The notes under the pieces: model-generated
The model's database searches: none
Seen by the model: only the letters and a program-made list of their open reading frames with translations
Told to the model about the DNA's origin: nothing
NCBI GenBank assembly: GCA_021151805.1
Contig: JAGKWN010000034.1
Location: 1-38,180, forward strand
Origin: Cytophagaceae bacterium
Lineage (GTDB): Bacteria > Bacteroidota > Bacteroidia > Cytophagales > Cytophagaceae
Reading direction: 5' to 3'
Length of the DNA: 38,180 bases
Made by a program: the position numbers and the translations under genes
Shown: positions 16,211 to 22,866 of the stretch, piece by piece
Position numbering within the stretch: the stretch's first letter is position 1
Layout: each line of letters opens with the position of its first letter

Positions 16211-16954
16211 ATGCAGCATCTAAACGTAAATAAAAGTCTACAAGAACTGGTAGAAAATGATTATGTATTGGCGCACGCCCTGTATTTTTTAGGTGTTAAA
16301 TTCTATGAACACAAAATGGTTTCGCTGAAAGAAGTGTTGCAAACTTCTGATATTACAGAAGAACAGTTGAACCGCAAACTGAAGGAATTACATGCGGAAG
16401 AGTTTCCGGGAGCAGAGTTCTTTAAGTTTTTTGAAGTAGATGCGATTATTGAATATTTGAAGCATGCCCATTATTTATACATCAAAGAAAAGATTCCATA
16501 CATCTCCCGTTTGATCGCTGATCTGCAGGATACCGATAAATTAACACATGATCTGAAGCTGATTTTTCCATATGTCGTTGAAGATTTTATCAAGCATATT
16601 TATCATGAAGAAGATTCGTTGTTTTATTATGTGTTAAAATTGCATAGCGCAAACACCACTACATTCAATGAATCAGTTATGCTGGAGATCATGAGCAAAT
16701 ATTCCATAAAACGTATGGCTGCACATCATGAAAATGATGACGATGAAATGAAAGGTATCCGCGACCTGACAAAGAATTATGCTGTTGATGGAATGAGTGA
16801 CGTACATCTGAAAGTGGTGTTAAAAGAACTGCAGGCATTTGACCAGGATCTGTTTATCCATGCCCGCATCGAAAACGAAGTACTGTTTCCGAAGGCGTTG
16901 GAGCTGGAAGCCAAAGTGGCAAAATATGTGGCAGAATCTATTAAAACATATTAA
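16211..16954 (+). CDS. Hemerythrin-like di-iron protein (RIC/ScdA-related)
   Basis: A 247-residue protein related to iron-sulfur cluster repair proteins (RIC/YtfE/ScdA). A hemerythrin four-helix bundle is suggested by ligand-rich helices: HAHYLYIKEKIPYI (His87), HIYHEEDSLFYYV (His129, His132, Glu133), AAHHENDDDEM (His172, His173, Glu174) and HARIENEVLFPKAL (His217, Glu221). The N-terminus (LAHALYFLGVKFYEHKMVSLKEVL) aligns with the ScdA_N domain, but the usual Cys-Cys pair is replaced by Tyr-Glu. It is cytoplasmic, with no signal. Its stop overlaps the ruvX ATG by one base (TAATG). A role in nitrosative or oxidative damage repair, or in oxygen/NO sensing, follows from the family. Confidence 0.8.
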   Translation: MQHLNVNKSLQELVENDYVLAHALYFLGVKFYEHKMVSLKEVLQTSDITEEQLNRKLKELHAEEFPGAEFFKFFEVDAIIEYLKHAHYLYIKEKIPYISRLIADLQDTDKLTHDLKLIFPYVVEDFIKHIYHEEDSLFYYVLKLHSANTTTFNESVMLEIMSKYSIKRMAAHHENDDDEMKGIRDLTKNYAVDGMSDVHLKVVLKELQAFDQDLFIHARIENEVLFPKALELEAKVAKYVAESIKTY

Positions 16955-17427
16955 TGGCGCGCATTTTAGCTTTTGATTACGGAACTAAACGGATAGGGCT
17001 GGCATGTACCGACCCGCTGCAGATAATAGCAAATTCACTGGATACTGTGCATCCCAAAGATGCGGTGGTGTATCTGAAAAAATACCTGAGCACAGAACAG
17101 GTGGAAGCCTTTGTGGTGGGTTTGCCCAGAACCCTGCAAAATGAAGAATCTTCGAATGCCGCGAATGTAAAGGCATTTATCAATCTGATTAAAAAAACAT
17201 TTCCTGCCATACCCATCTACGGTGTGGATGAACGCTTCACCTCTTCCATGGCGCTGGATACCATGATTGCTGGTGGCGTAAGTAAAAAGGGAAGAAGGGA
17301 TAAAGCCACCGTTGATAAGATCAGCGCAACTATCATTCTGCAGTCATTTATGGAACAGAAACTGAACGGCACGGCAACCATGATTTTTAAGCCGGAAGAA
17401 GCCGAAGGCGAAACGCCTAATGCCTAA
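16954..17427 (+). CDS. ruvX: RuvX/YqgF-family RNase H-fold nuclease
   Basis: A 157-residue RNase H-like protein annotated as putative pre-16S rRNA nuclease or Holliday junction resolvase. The N-terminal ILAFDYGTKRIGLACTD holds the first catalytic Asp, VGLPRTLQNEES the conserved glycine-proline loop, and YGVDERFTSSMA the Glu/Asp region; KGRRDKATVDKISATIILQSF is the typical C-terminal helix. The length is normal. It overlaps the upstream hemerythrin-like gene by one base. The stop codon lies within two tandem GCCTAAT heptamers (17415-17428), at the start of a repeat-rich gap before def. Confidence 0.95.
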   Translation: MARILAFDYGTKRIGLACTDPLQIIANSLDTVHPKDAVVYLKKYLSTEQVEAFVVGLPRTLQNEESSNAANVKAFINLIKKTFPAIPIYGVDERFTSSMALDTMIAGGVSKKGRRDKATVDKISATIILQSFMEQKLNGTATMIFKPEEAEGETPNA

Positions 17428-17478
17428 TGCCCGTTCACGCCTCACACTTTGTTCTACTCCTAAATAATGGAAATTGAG

Positions 17479-17527
17479 CTTTTGGCCTTCAGCCTTCCGC
17501 TTTCAGCCTTTTGCCTTCAGCTTTTAG
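17479..17527. repeat. Degenerate heptanucleotide tandem array
   Basis: Seven consecutive 7-nt units: CTTTTGG, CCTTCAG, CCTTCCG, CTTTCAG, CCTTTTG, CCTTCAG, CTTTTAG. The array ends 11 nt before the TATATTTG promoter element of def. Related heptamers (GCCTAAT twice) lie at 17415-17428 at the end of ruvX. Confidence 0.85.
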
Positions 17528-17537
17528 CATTTTTTTG

Positions 17538-17545
17538 TATATTTG
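17538..17545 (+). promoter_or_regulatory. -7 promoter element of def
   Basis: TATATTTG is a full match to TAnnTTTG, 22 nt before the def ATG. The -33 region falls inside the heptamer array; the nearest TTG (17511-17513) is 24 nt away, longer than the usual 20. Confidence 0.5.
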
Positions 17546-17566
17546 GAAAATAGTTAAAATAGAAAT

Positions 17567-18121
17567 ATGATTTATCCGATTGTGGCATACGGGGATCCTG
17601 TGTTGAAGAAAGTTGCCCAAGATATTGAAAAAGGTAGTTTAGATGTTGCAAAGCTGTCGGAAGACATGTTTGAAACCATGGAAAACGCACATGGTGTAGG
17701 CTTGGCTGCTCCCCAGGTGGCTTTGAATATCCGCATGTTTGTGATCGATACCTCTGTATTTGATGATGAAAACATTGCCTCTGTTCGTAAAGCATTTATC
17801 AATCCGGTGATCGAAGAAGAATGGGGTGACGAATGGCCATATGAAGAAGGCTGTTTAAGCATTCCAGGTGTTCGGGCAGATGTATATCGTCCGTCGAATC
17901 TGCGCATTCGTTATTTTGACACCGACTGGAAAGAACATGTAGAAGAATTTGATGGCATGACTGCGCGCGTGATCCAGCATGAATACGACCATATTGAAGG
18001 TGTATTGTTTGTAGATCATTTGTCGTCAATTAAAAAACGACTTTTAAAAGGAAAGTTGAGCAACATCAGCAAAGGTGAGTGCGATGCTTCTTACCGAATG
18101 AAATTTCCGGTTAAAAAATAA
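17567..18121 (+). CDS. def: Peptide deformylase
   Basis: Metalloenzyme that removes the N-formyl group from nascent proteins. At 184 residues it carries the three family motifs: GVGLAAPQV (motif 1), EEGCLSIPGV (motif 2, metal-binding Cys) and QHEYDHIEGVLFVD (motif 3, HExxH metal site with catalytic Glu). It starts at ATG 17567 (MIYPIVAYGDPVLKKVA), typical for the family. It follows ruvX after a repeat-bearing gap with its own promoter-like element and is closed by two consecutive hairpins. Confidence 0.97.
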   Translation: MIYPIVAYGDPVLKKVAQDIEKGSLDVAKLSEDMFETMENAHGVGLAAPQVALNIRMFVIDTSVFDDENIASVRKAFINPVIEEEWGDEWPYEEGCLSIPGVRADVYRPSNLRIRYFDTDWKEHVEEFDGMTARVIQHEYDHIEGVLFVDHLSSIKKRLLKGKLSNISKGECDASYRMKFPVKK

Positions 18122-18136
18122 CTGTTCTGAATATTA

Positions 18137-18167
18137 AAATACATGTTCAAGTCCTGAACATGTATTT
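18137..18167 (+). terminator. Hairpin after def
   Basis: AAATACATGTTCA (18137-18149), loop AGTCC, and a perfect 13-bp complement (18155-18167), followed by only a weak T stretch. Probably a terminator or 3'-end stabiliser. Confidence 0.6.
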
Positions 18168-18170
18168 CTT

Positions 18171-18239
18171 AAAACCTATAAGGGTGAACGACCTGAAAGT
18201 ATTTTACATGCATGCGTTTACGAGTCCCTTATAGGTTTT
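18171..18239 (+). terminator. Second hairpin and T run after def
   Basis: AAAACCTATAAGGG (18171-18184) pairs perfectly with 18226-18239 and is followed by T residues to 18241. The 41-nt loop is unusually long for a simple terminator. It lies only 4 nt after the first hairpin. Confidence 0.6.
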
Positions 18240-18321
18240 TTAATGACCAGACTGAAGTAATCAATTGAAATTTATATCCAATCCCCATTCTTTAACTATT
18301 CAACTTTTAAAATTTACAATC

Positions 18322-18951
18322 ATGAAAAAAATCCTAACCGCACTTTTTGTTTCCTGTCTGGCGTTTGCAACAACGGCACAAACGTTCCAGGGAGAGATCA
18401 TTTATAAAAACACATTCAAAACAAAAAATCCCCAGGTAAGCAACGAACAGTGGGAGTCTATGTTGGGCAGCAAGCAAGAGTACTTTATCAAAGGAGGCGA
18501 TTATAAAGTTGTCGCTAATGGTACGTACTTCCAGTGGCAGATGTACATCAACAAAGACAATAAATCATACAGCAAAATGTCAAATTCCCCATCCGTATTC
18601 TGGATCGACGCTGCTGTAAATACCGATTCAGTATTAAAAGTTGAAGTGAAAAAAGCAGCGGCTGTTATTCTTGGCTATACCTGTGATGAAATTACAATGA
18701 CTTGCAAATCCGGTGTGCAGAAATATTATTACAATGCAAAGCAGTCTGTAGATGTTACACTGTATACAAAACATAAATACGGTAACTGGTACTATTACCT
18801 GTCTAAAGCAAAAGCATTGCCGTTGAAATCAATCATTGAAACAGATCAGTGCACAATTGAAAGTGTAGCTACAGAAGTAAAGCCAATGATACTTTCCAGT
18901 ACCATGTTTACATTACCTGCGGGTACAAAATTAGAAAAGAGTCCTTACTAA
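18322..18951 (+). CDS. Exported protein, DUF4412/GLPGLI-like
   Basis: A 209-residue exported protein with a clear signal peptide (MKKILTALFVSCLAFATTAQ). The mature part begins TFQGEIIYKNTFKTKN and contains AVILGYTCDEITMTCKSGVQKYYYN, KHKYGNWYYYLSKAKALPLKSII and MILSSTMFTLPAGTKLEK. This pattern resembles the LolA/DUF4412-like beta-barrel half-sandwich families, common as periplasmic proteins in Bacteroidota; the assignment is tentative. ATG 18322 was chosen over the upstream in-frame start at 18265, which would bury the signal peptide. It precedes the aminotransferase by 8 nt, but a functional link is not evident. Confidence 0.75.
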   Translation: MKKILTALFVSCLAFATTAQTFQGEIIYKNTFKTKNPQVSNEQWESMLGSKQEYFIKGGDYKVVANGTYFQWQMYINKDNKSYSKMSNSPSVFWIDAAVNTDSVLKVEVKKAAAVILGYTCDEITMTCKSGVQKYYYNAKQSVDVTLYTKHKYGNWYYYLSKAKALPLKSIIETDQCTIESVATEVKPMILSSTMFTLPAGTKLEKSPY

Positions 18952-18959
18952 CCGTTCGT

Positions 18960-20117
18960 ATGATGCAGCAGACCATTGCTTCCAAATTGCCGGATATCGG
19001 AGTGAATATTTTTTCGACTATGTCGGCAATGGCGCAGCAATACAACGCTGTAAACCTGGCACAAGGCTTTCCTGATTTTCTTCCTTCCGAAGAACTCATC
19101 GGACTTGTGCATGCATACATGTTGCAGGGTTTTAATCAATATGCGCCGCTGGCAGGAGCAAAACCTTTGCTTGAAAATCTGGCTGCTAAAGTTGAAAAAC
19201 TTTATGGCGCGTCTTATGATCCTGCCACAGATATTACTATTACGTGCGGCGCCACGGAAGCGTGCTACACCGCATTGACATCCATACTGGAAGAAGGGGA
19301 TGAGGTAATCATTCCCGAACCTTCCTTTGATGTTTACCTGCCTGCCATACAACTAAGCAAAGCCAAAGCTGTTTTTGTTCCCTTAACATTTCCGGATTAT
19401 AGTTATGATTGGGATCTTATCCGTTCGAAGATAACTTCACGTACCAAAATCATTATTATAAACTCTCCGCACAATCCCACTGGTTCAATCATTACAGAGG
19501 AGGACATTGTTCAGATACAGAAACTGGTGGAAGACTTCGGTATTTATGTGCTGAGTGATGAGGTGTATGAGCACATCGTTTTTGATGGTAAGAAACATTT
19601 AAGCTTAAGTGCAAACCCTGTCATTCGCGAAAACTGTTTTGTAATCGGCTCGTTTGGTAAAACCTTTCATGTGACGGGCTGGCGTTTGGGTTACTGCATA
19701 GCTCCGGCATATATGATGACGGAATTCAAAAAAGTACATCAATACAATACCTTCTCGCCGGTAACGCCCATGCAGCTGGCTGTAGCGGATTTTATCAAAC
19801 GCGAAGAACAATATACATCGCTACCGGATTTTTTTCAGCAGAAAAGAGATTTGTTTTTAAATCATATAAAGGATAGCCGCTTTGATATGATCCCTGCGAG
19901 CGGAACGTATTTTCAGATGCTGTCTTATAAAAAGATCAGTGAAGAAAACGATATTGATTTTGCAGCCCGGTTAACGAAAGAATTCGGACTCGCTTCCATA
20001 CCGGTATCTGTTTTTTATCACGATAAAACAGATCACCATCTTCTTCGTTTCTGTATTGCCAAAAAAGAAGAGACTTTATTAAAAGCTGCAGATATTTTAT
20101 GCAAGATCTACGCGTAA
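18960..20117 (+). CDS. Methionine/glutamine-type PLP aminotransferase (class I)
   Basis: A 385-residue fold-type I aminotransferase similar to YbdL and kynurenine/glutamine transaminases. Motifs are NLAQGFPDF near the N-terminus, NQYAPLAGAKPL, NSPHNPTG, LSDEVYEHIVFDG, the PLP lysine in SFGKTFHVTGWRLGY (Lys234) and LLRFCIA with the substrate-binding Arg. It is likely to use 2-oxo-4-methylthiobutyrate or a related keto acid, often with glutamine as donor. Its 3' end overlaps the omega-amidase gene by 19 nt, fitting the known glutamine transaminase-omega-amidase pairing that makes the reaction irreversible. Two ATGs stand in tandem (18960, 18963); either may start. Confidence 0.88.
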   Translation: MMQQTIASKLPDIGVNIFSTMSAMAQQYNAVNLAQGFPDFLPSEELIGLVHAYMLQGFNQYAPLAGAKPLLENLAAKVEKLYGASYDPATDITITCGATEACYTALTSILEEGDEVIIPEPSFDVYLPAIQLSKAKAVFVPLTFPDYSYDWDLIRSKITSRTKIIIINSPHNPTGSIITEEDIVQIQKLVEDFGIYVLSDEVYEHIVFDGKKHLSLSANPVIRENCFVIGSFGKTFHVTGWRLGYCIAPAYMMTEFKKVHQYNTFSPVTPMQLAVADFIKREEQYTSLPDFFQQKRDLFLNHIKDSRFDMIPASGTYFQMLSYKKISEENDIDFAARLTKEFGLASIPVSVFYHDKTDHHLLRFCIAKKEETLLKAADILCKIYA

Positions 20118-20875
20118 CACTTATTCAAACACCCTTATATTGGGAAGACGCTATTGCAAACCGCGCGATGCTGGAAGAAAAAATTTCAGCCATTGACAAA
20201 ACAGACGTTATTGTTTTGCCGGAGATGTTTACCACCAGCTTTACAAACAATGCACCGCAGTTTGCGGAACCCATGAACCTGAATACCTTCAAATGGATGA
20301 AGCAACTGTCGGCACAAACAGGAGCCTGTATTGTTGGCAGCTACAGCGTGAAAGAAGGAACAGCCTTTTATAACCGTCTGCTATGGATGCAGCCCGACGG
20401 CACATTTCACACCTACGATAAAAGACATGCCTTCCGCATGTCGGATGAACACAAAGTATATACAACAGGTAATAAACAATTGGTGATTGAATACAAAGGC
20501 TGGAAGATTGCACCGTTTATCTGTTATGATCTGCGGTTTCCGGTATGGTCCAGAAATACGAACAATAAATACGACCTGGCAATCTATGTAGCAAACTGGC
20601 CGGAAGCCCGTGCGCATGCCTGGAAGAGTTTATTGACGGCACGTGCTATTGAAAACATCAGTTATGTAGTTGGTTTGAATCGCATTGGTGCAGATAATCT
20701 GGGGAATGTATATTCAGGTGATTCTGTTGTGCATGATTTTAAAGGCATGCCGCTTGCTGAACTCAACAGTGAAGAAACAACAGCAACGGTTGTGCTTTCT
20801 AAAAAAGAACTGAATGATTTCAGAGAAGTTTTCCCTGCCTACCTGGATGGAGATGCGTTTGAGATTAAGTTTTAG
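20099..20875 (+). CDS. Omega-amidase, nitrilase superfamily (YafV/MtnU-like)
   Basis: A 258-residue carbon-nitrogen hydrolase. The catalytic triad is visible as Glu42 (VLPEMFTTSF), Lys108 (YDKRHAF) and Cys142 (FICYDLRFPVWSR). MFTTSF and DLRFP are typical of the YafV/Nit2-type omega-amidases that hydrolyse alpha-ketoglutaramate or alpha-ketosuccinamate to the 2-oxo acid and ammonia. The ATG at 20099 overlaps the end of the aminotransferase gene by 19 nt, so translation is probably coupled. Together they would form a glutamine-driven transamination module, perhaps for methionine salvage. It is cytoplasmic. A family 3 repeat hairpin follows the stop by 14 nt. Confidence 0.9.
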   Translation: MQDLRVTLIQTPLYWEDAIANRAMLEEKISAIDKTDVIVLPEMFTTSFTNNAPQFAEPMNLNTFKWMKQLSAQTGACIVGSYSVKEGTAFYNRLLWMQPDGTFHTYDKRHAFRMSDEHKVYTTGNKQLVIEYKGWKIAPFICYDLRFPVWSRNTNNKYDLAIYVANWPEARAHAWKSLLTARAIENISYVVGLNRIGADNLGNVYSGDSVVHDFKGMPLAELNSEETTATVVLSKKELNDFREVFPAYLDGDAFEIKF

Positions 20876-20889
20876 TGATATAACCTTAT

Positions 20890-20910
20890 CCATGGTCTGT
20901 GGCACACAGA
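20890..20910. repeat. Quasi-palindromic repeat, family 3, copy 1
   Basis: CCATGGTCTGTGGCACACAGA, continuing with ACACC. Its inverted counterpart is at 22319-22341. The element contains a TCTGTG...CACAGA hairpin and lies after the omega-amidase gene. Confidence 0.7.
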
Positions 20911-20995
20911 ACACCATAGCTTCACAAATGACAAGTACTTTGTTTATTGCGTAAACTACCAACCGCTTAAAATTATATACTTAACTTTTTTAAAT

Positions 20996-21484
20996 ATGAA
21001 CAGGATCATTTTTATTTCAATCTTCTCGATACTCTTACTTACCAGTTGCAGCAAATACAAATACTGGGATCTGTCAAAATTCAATATGAATAATAAGGCT
21101 TTGGAAGATGGTGAAGAAATTAAACTTCTTTATTCAAGCCGCGGACCGCAGAGTGATATGACGCAGGATTATTACATCCATTTAATTGTGATCTCTCAAA
21201 AGACAGGTGATACGGTGAATGTACTTACTCCGGTTCATAATGAATTGAGTATGGAAGACAAGGATACAGTATTTAATTTTTTTAATGAGAATAATGCTGT
21301 TTTCAAAATAGGCCAAATGGATTCCGAAAATCTGAAAGATATTAAAAGCGCAGACGATATTGACAAAATCAAATCAAAGAAATTGAATAAAGTAGCACGA
21401 GATCCGGAATTCGATTATTTGGCTGATAATACCTATCCGACTATTATTGGAATGATCGGAAAATTTGAATCGAACAAGGAGTGA
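20996..21484 (+). CDS. Small lipoprotein, function unknown
   Basis: A 162-residue protein with a strong lipoprotein signal (MNRIIFISIFSILLLTSC, Cys18). The mature region (SKYKYWDLSKFNMNNKALED, then YSSRGPQSDMTQDYYIHLIV) is hydrophilic and acidic; the C-terminal part includes the Lys/Asp-rich LKDIKSADDIDKIKSKKLNK. I do not recognise the family. It forms a two-gene block with the next secreted protein (51-nt gap), bracketed by inverted copies of a family 3 repeat. The block could be a recently inserted or rearranged unit, but base composition does not stand out. Confidence 0.75.
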   Translation: MNRIIFISIFSILLLTSCSKYKYWDLSKFNMNNKALEDGEEIKLLYSSRGPQSDMTQDYYIHLIVISQKTGDTVNVLTPVHNELSMEDKDTVFNFFNENNAVFKIGQMDSENLKDIKSADDIDKIKSKKLNKVARDPEFDYLADNTYPTIIGMIGKFESNKE

Positions 21485-21535
21485 GCCGGAAACCATTAAA
21501 CGAACAGACTACTTAACGACAACTTTCCAGTATCT

Positions 21536-22309
21536 ATGAAAAGAATCTCACTGATAATTTTACTCGTTGTATTTACCCAATCTGTATTTGCACAGCAGAT
21601 CTATATCGAAGAAATATTCGGGTATGATTCTACACCGCTTGATACAACGCTGTATTGGTATGGTATTTATCCCAATCCAAATTCAAATCCCAGAATTTAC
21701 AATAGAAGGTTGCTTATAAAACCTGTAAAAATCACGCTCAAAAAAGATTCCATTTGTTATAGGGTCTGCACAGACAATCCGTTGATCAGCAACTATCTGA
21801 TTGGATTTAAAAAGCCCATTCAGATAGATTCATTTCCGGATTTTTATTTTACGTCTGCTGATAATTACCTGGATTATTATGTAACCGCCGGTTCAGGGTA
21901 TCATTACGATATGGATGAAAAAGGCATGCTACGGATGTATGCAAACGGGATCATAAGCAGACAGGAAGATTCAGTGGCAATTAATAATTATGATCTGCTG
22001 GTTGAGCATCAATGCCATGCCACTCCGTATATGACCATGAGAGGCTGGCAGTATAATCTTTCATTAGATGTGTATGCTCCCTGCGCAAAAGAAAGTCTGA
22101 ATCATTTTTTTGATCTGGGTTGTGATCATTTAAACATAATCGATTTGCCTTTATACATAGGGGCGATAGACCTCAACCAGGATGCGTTACTGGATTTAAT
22201 ATTTCTTTATAAAGGCACACACTATCTGCTCTTAACAGGGCAACACAAAGATTCAAAGAAATATATCAAAGAAGTTAAAAAGATGACCCTGGATTGGGGA
22301 TTCTTTTGA
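21536..22309 (+). CDS. Secreted protein, function unknown
   Basis: A 257-residue protein with a type I signal peptide (MKRISLIILLVVFTQSVFA, then QQ). The mature chain is rich in Tyr and Asp; the C-terminal region contains LYIGAIDLNQDALLDLIFLYKGTHYLLL, where DLNQDALLDLI resembles an FG-GAP or EF-like calcium loop as found in VCBS-type repeats. No enzyme motif was seen. It follows the small lipoprotein in the same orientation and ends beside the inverted family 3 repeat copy. Export to the periplasm or outside is inferred. Confidence 0.75.
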   Translation: MKRISLIILLVVFTQSVFAQQIYIEEIFGYDSTPLDTTLYWYGIYPNPNSNPRIYNRRLLIKPVKITLKKDSICYRVCTDNPLISNYLIGFKKPIQIDSFPDFYFTSADNYLDYYVTAGSGYHYDMDEKGMLRMYANGIISRQEDSVAINNYDLLVEHQCHATPYMTMRGWQYNLSLDVYAPCAKESLNHFFDLGCDHLNIIDLPLYIGAIDLNQDALLDLIFLYKGTHYLLLTGQHKDSKKYIKEVKKMTLDWGFF

Positions 22310-22318
22310 AATATAAAT

Positions 22319-22341
22319 GGTCTGTGTGCCACAGACCATGG
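22319..22341. repeat. Quasi-palindromic repeat, family 3, copy 2 (inverted)
   Basis: GGTCTGTG-TGC-CACAGACC forms an 8-bp hairpin followed by ATGG. It is the inverse complement of the copy at 20890 except for a small insertion there. A second TCTGTGG follows at 22347. The stretch 22342-22410 also holds a small TGCTT...AAGCA hairpin at 22381-22399 and no gene. Confidence 0.7.
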
Positions 22342-22405
22342 TGAAATCTGTGGAATGACTACTACCCACTTTTTAGCAAATGCTTGCGCAGCGGAAGCAC
22401 CAGCA

Positions 22406-22438
22406 GTTTGTTATTTGGAATTTGTTATTTGGGATTTT
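22406..22438 (-). repeat. Dispersed AT-rich repeat, family 1, copy D
   Basis: On the minus strand it reads CCCAAATAACAAATTCC followed by AAATAACAAAC, a rearranged form of the 2754 and 3479 units. It encodes the last residues (SQITNSK) and the stop codon of the minus-strand ORF at 22411. Confidence 0.75.
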
Positions 22439-22806
22439 AATATCACTATTGCTTCTTCCTCTGTCTTCACCACTTGATACTCCGTAAACGCCCGCAGGTA
22501 TTTTTCTACACCAGCATGGTTGCCTTGTATGGTCACTAAAACCGGCAGCTTCTTCTGCAATACATCCTGTATAAAGCGGAGCATGTTACCCATACTAGCT
22601 TCACTATCCATGCTATCTATATGTATGATAAGCGGCTCGACCGATTGTAAGAGCCACTTCAGAATTTGCTGATATAAAAAGACTTCTGAGTAATTGTCCG
22701 CTTCCATGATCTCCGCTCCCGGAAACTCAGTTTGAATACGTTCGATCCATGCAGATTTTTTGAAGGCTATACCTTCCGGATGGAGAGTTAATTGCAGAAA
22801 TAACAT
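22411..22806 (-). CDS. Hypothetical cytoplasmic protein
   Basis: A 131-residue protein when started at ATG 22806 (MLFLQLTLHPEGIAFKKSAW). A longer frame opens with GTG at 22863, but it would run through the promoter region shared with murF. The sequence alternates alpha and beta segments (LIIHIDSMDSEASMGNMLRF, then LPVLVTIQGNHAGVEKYLRAF) suggestive of a small Rossmann-like or STAS-like fold, which is only an impression. No catalytic motif is evident and I do not recognise the family. The final residues and stop codon come from a family 1 repeat, so the ancestral C-terminus may have been different. It is transcribed divergently from murF. Confidence 0.65.
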   Translation of the reverse strand: MLFLQLTLHPEGIAFKKSAWIERIQTEFPGAEIMEADNYSEVFLYQQILKWLLQSVEPLIIHIDSMDSEASMGNMLRFIQDVLQKKLPVLVTIQGNHAGVEKYLRAFTEYQVVKTEEEAIVILKSQITNSK

Positions 22807-22813
22807 ATGCGGA

Positions 22814-22846
22814 TTTGAAAACTTTAAGTAATATCTGCTATTTTTG
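22814..22846 (+). promoter_or_regulatory. Promoter of murF
   Basis: TTTG (22814-22817), 21 nt, TATTTTTG (22839-22846, a perfect TAnnTTTG). The expected start lies near 22853, about 14 nt before the murF ATG. Confidence 0.65.
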
Positions 22847-22866
22847 ATAAAATACAAATACACTTT

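Noticed and set aside
18171..18239. Riboswitch
   Set aside because: Only a single long stem with an unstructured loop is visible; no recognised aptamer pattern, and it is followed by a gap before the next gene.
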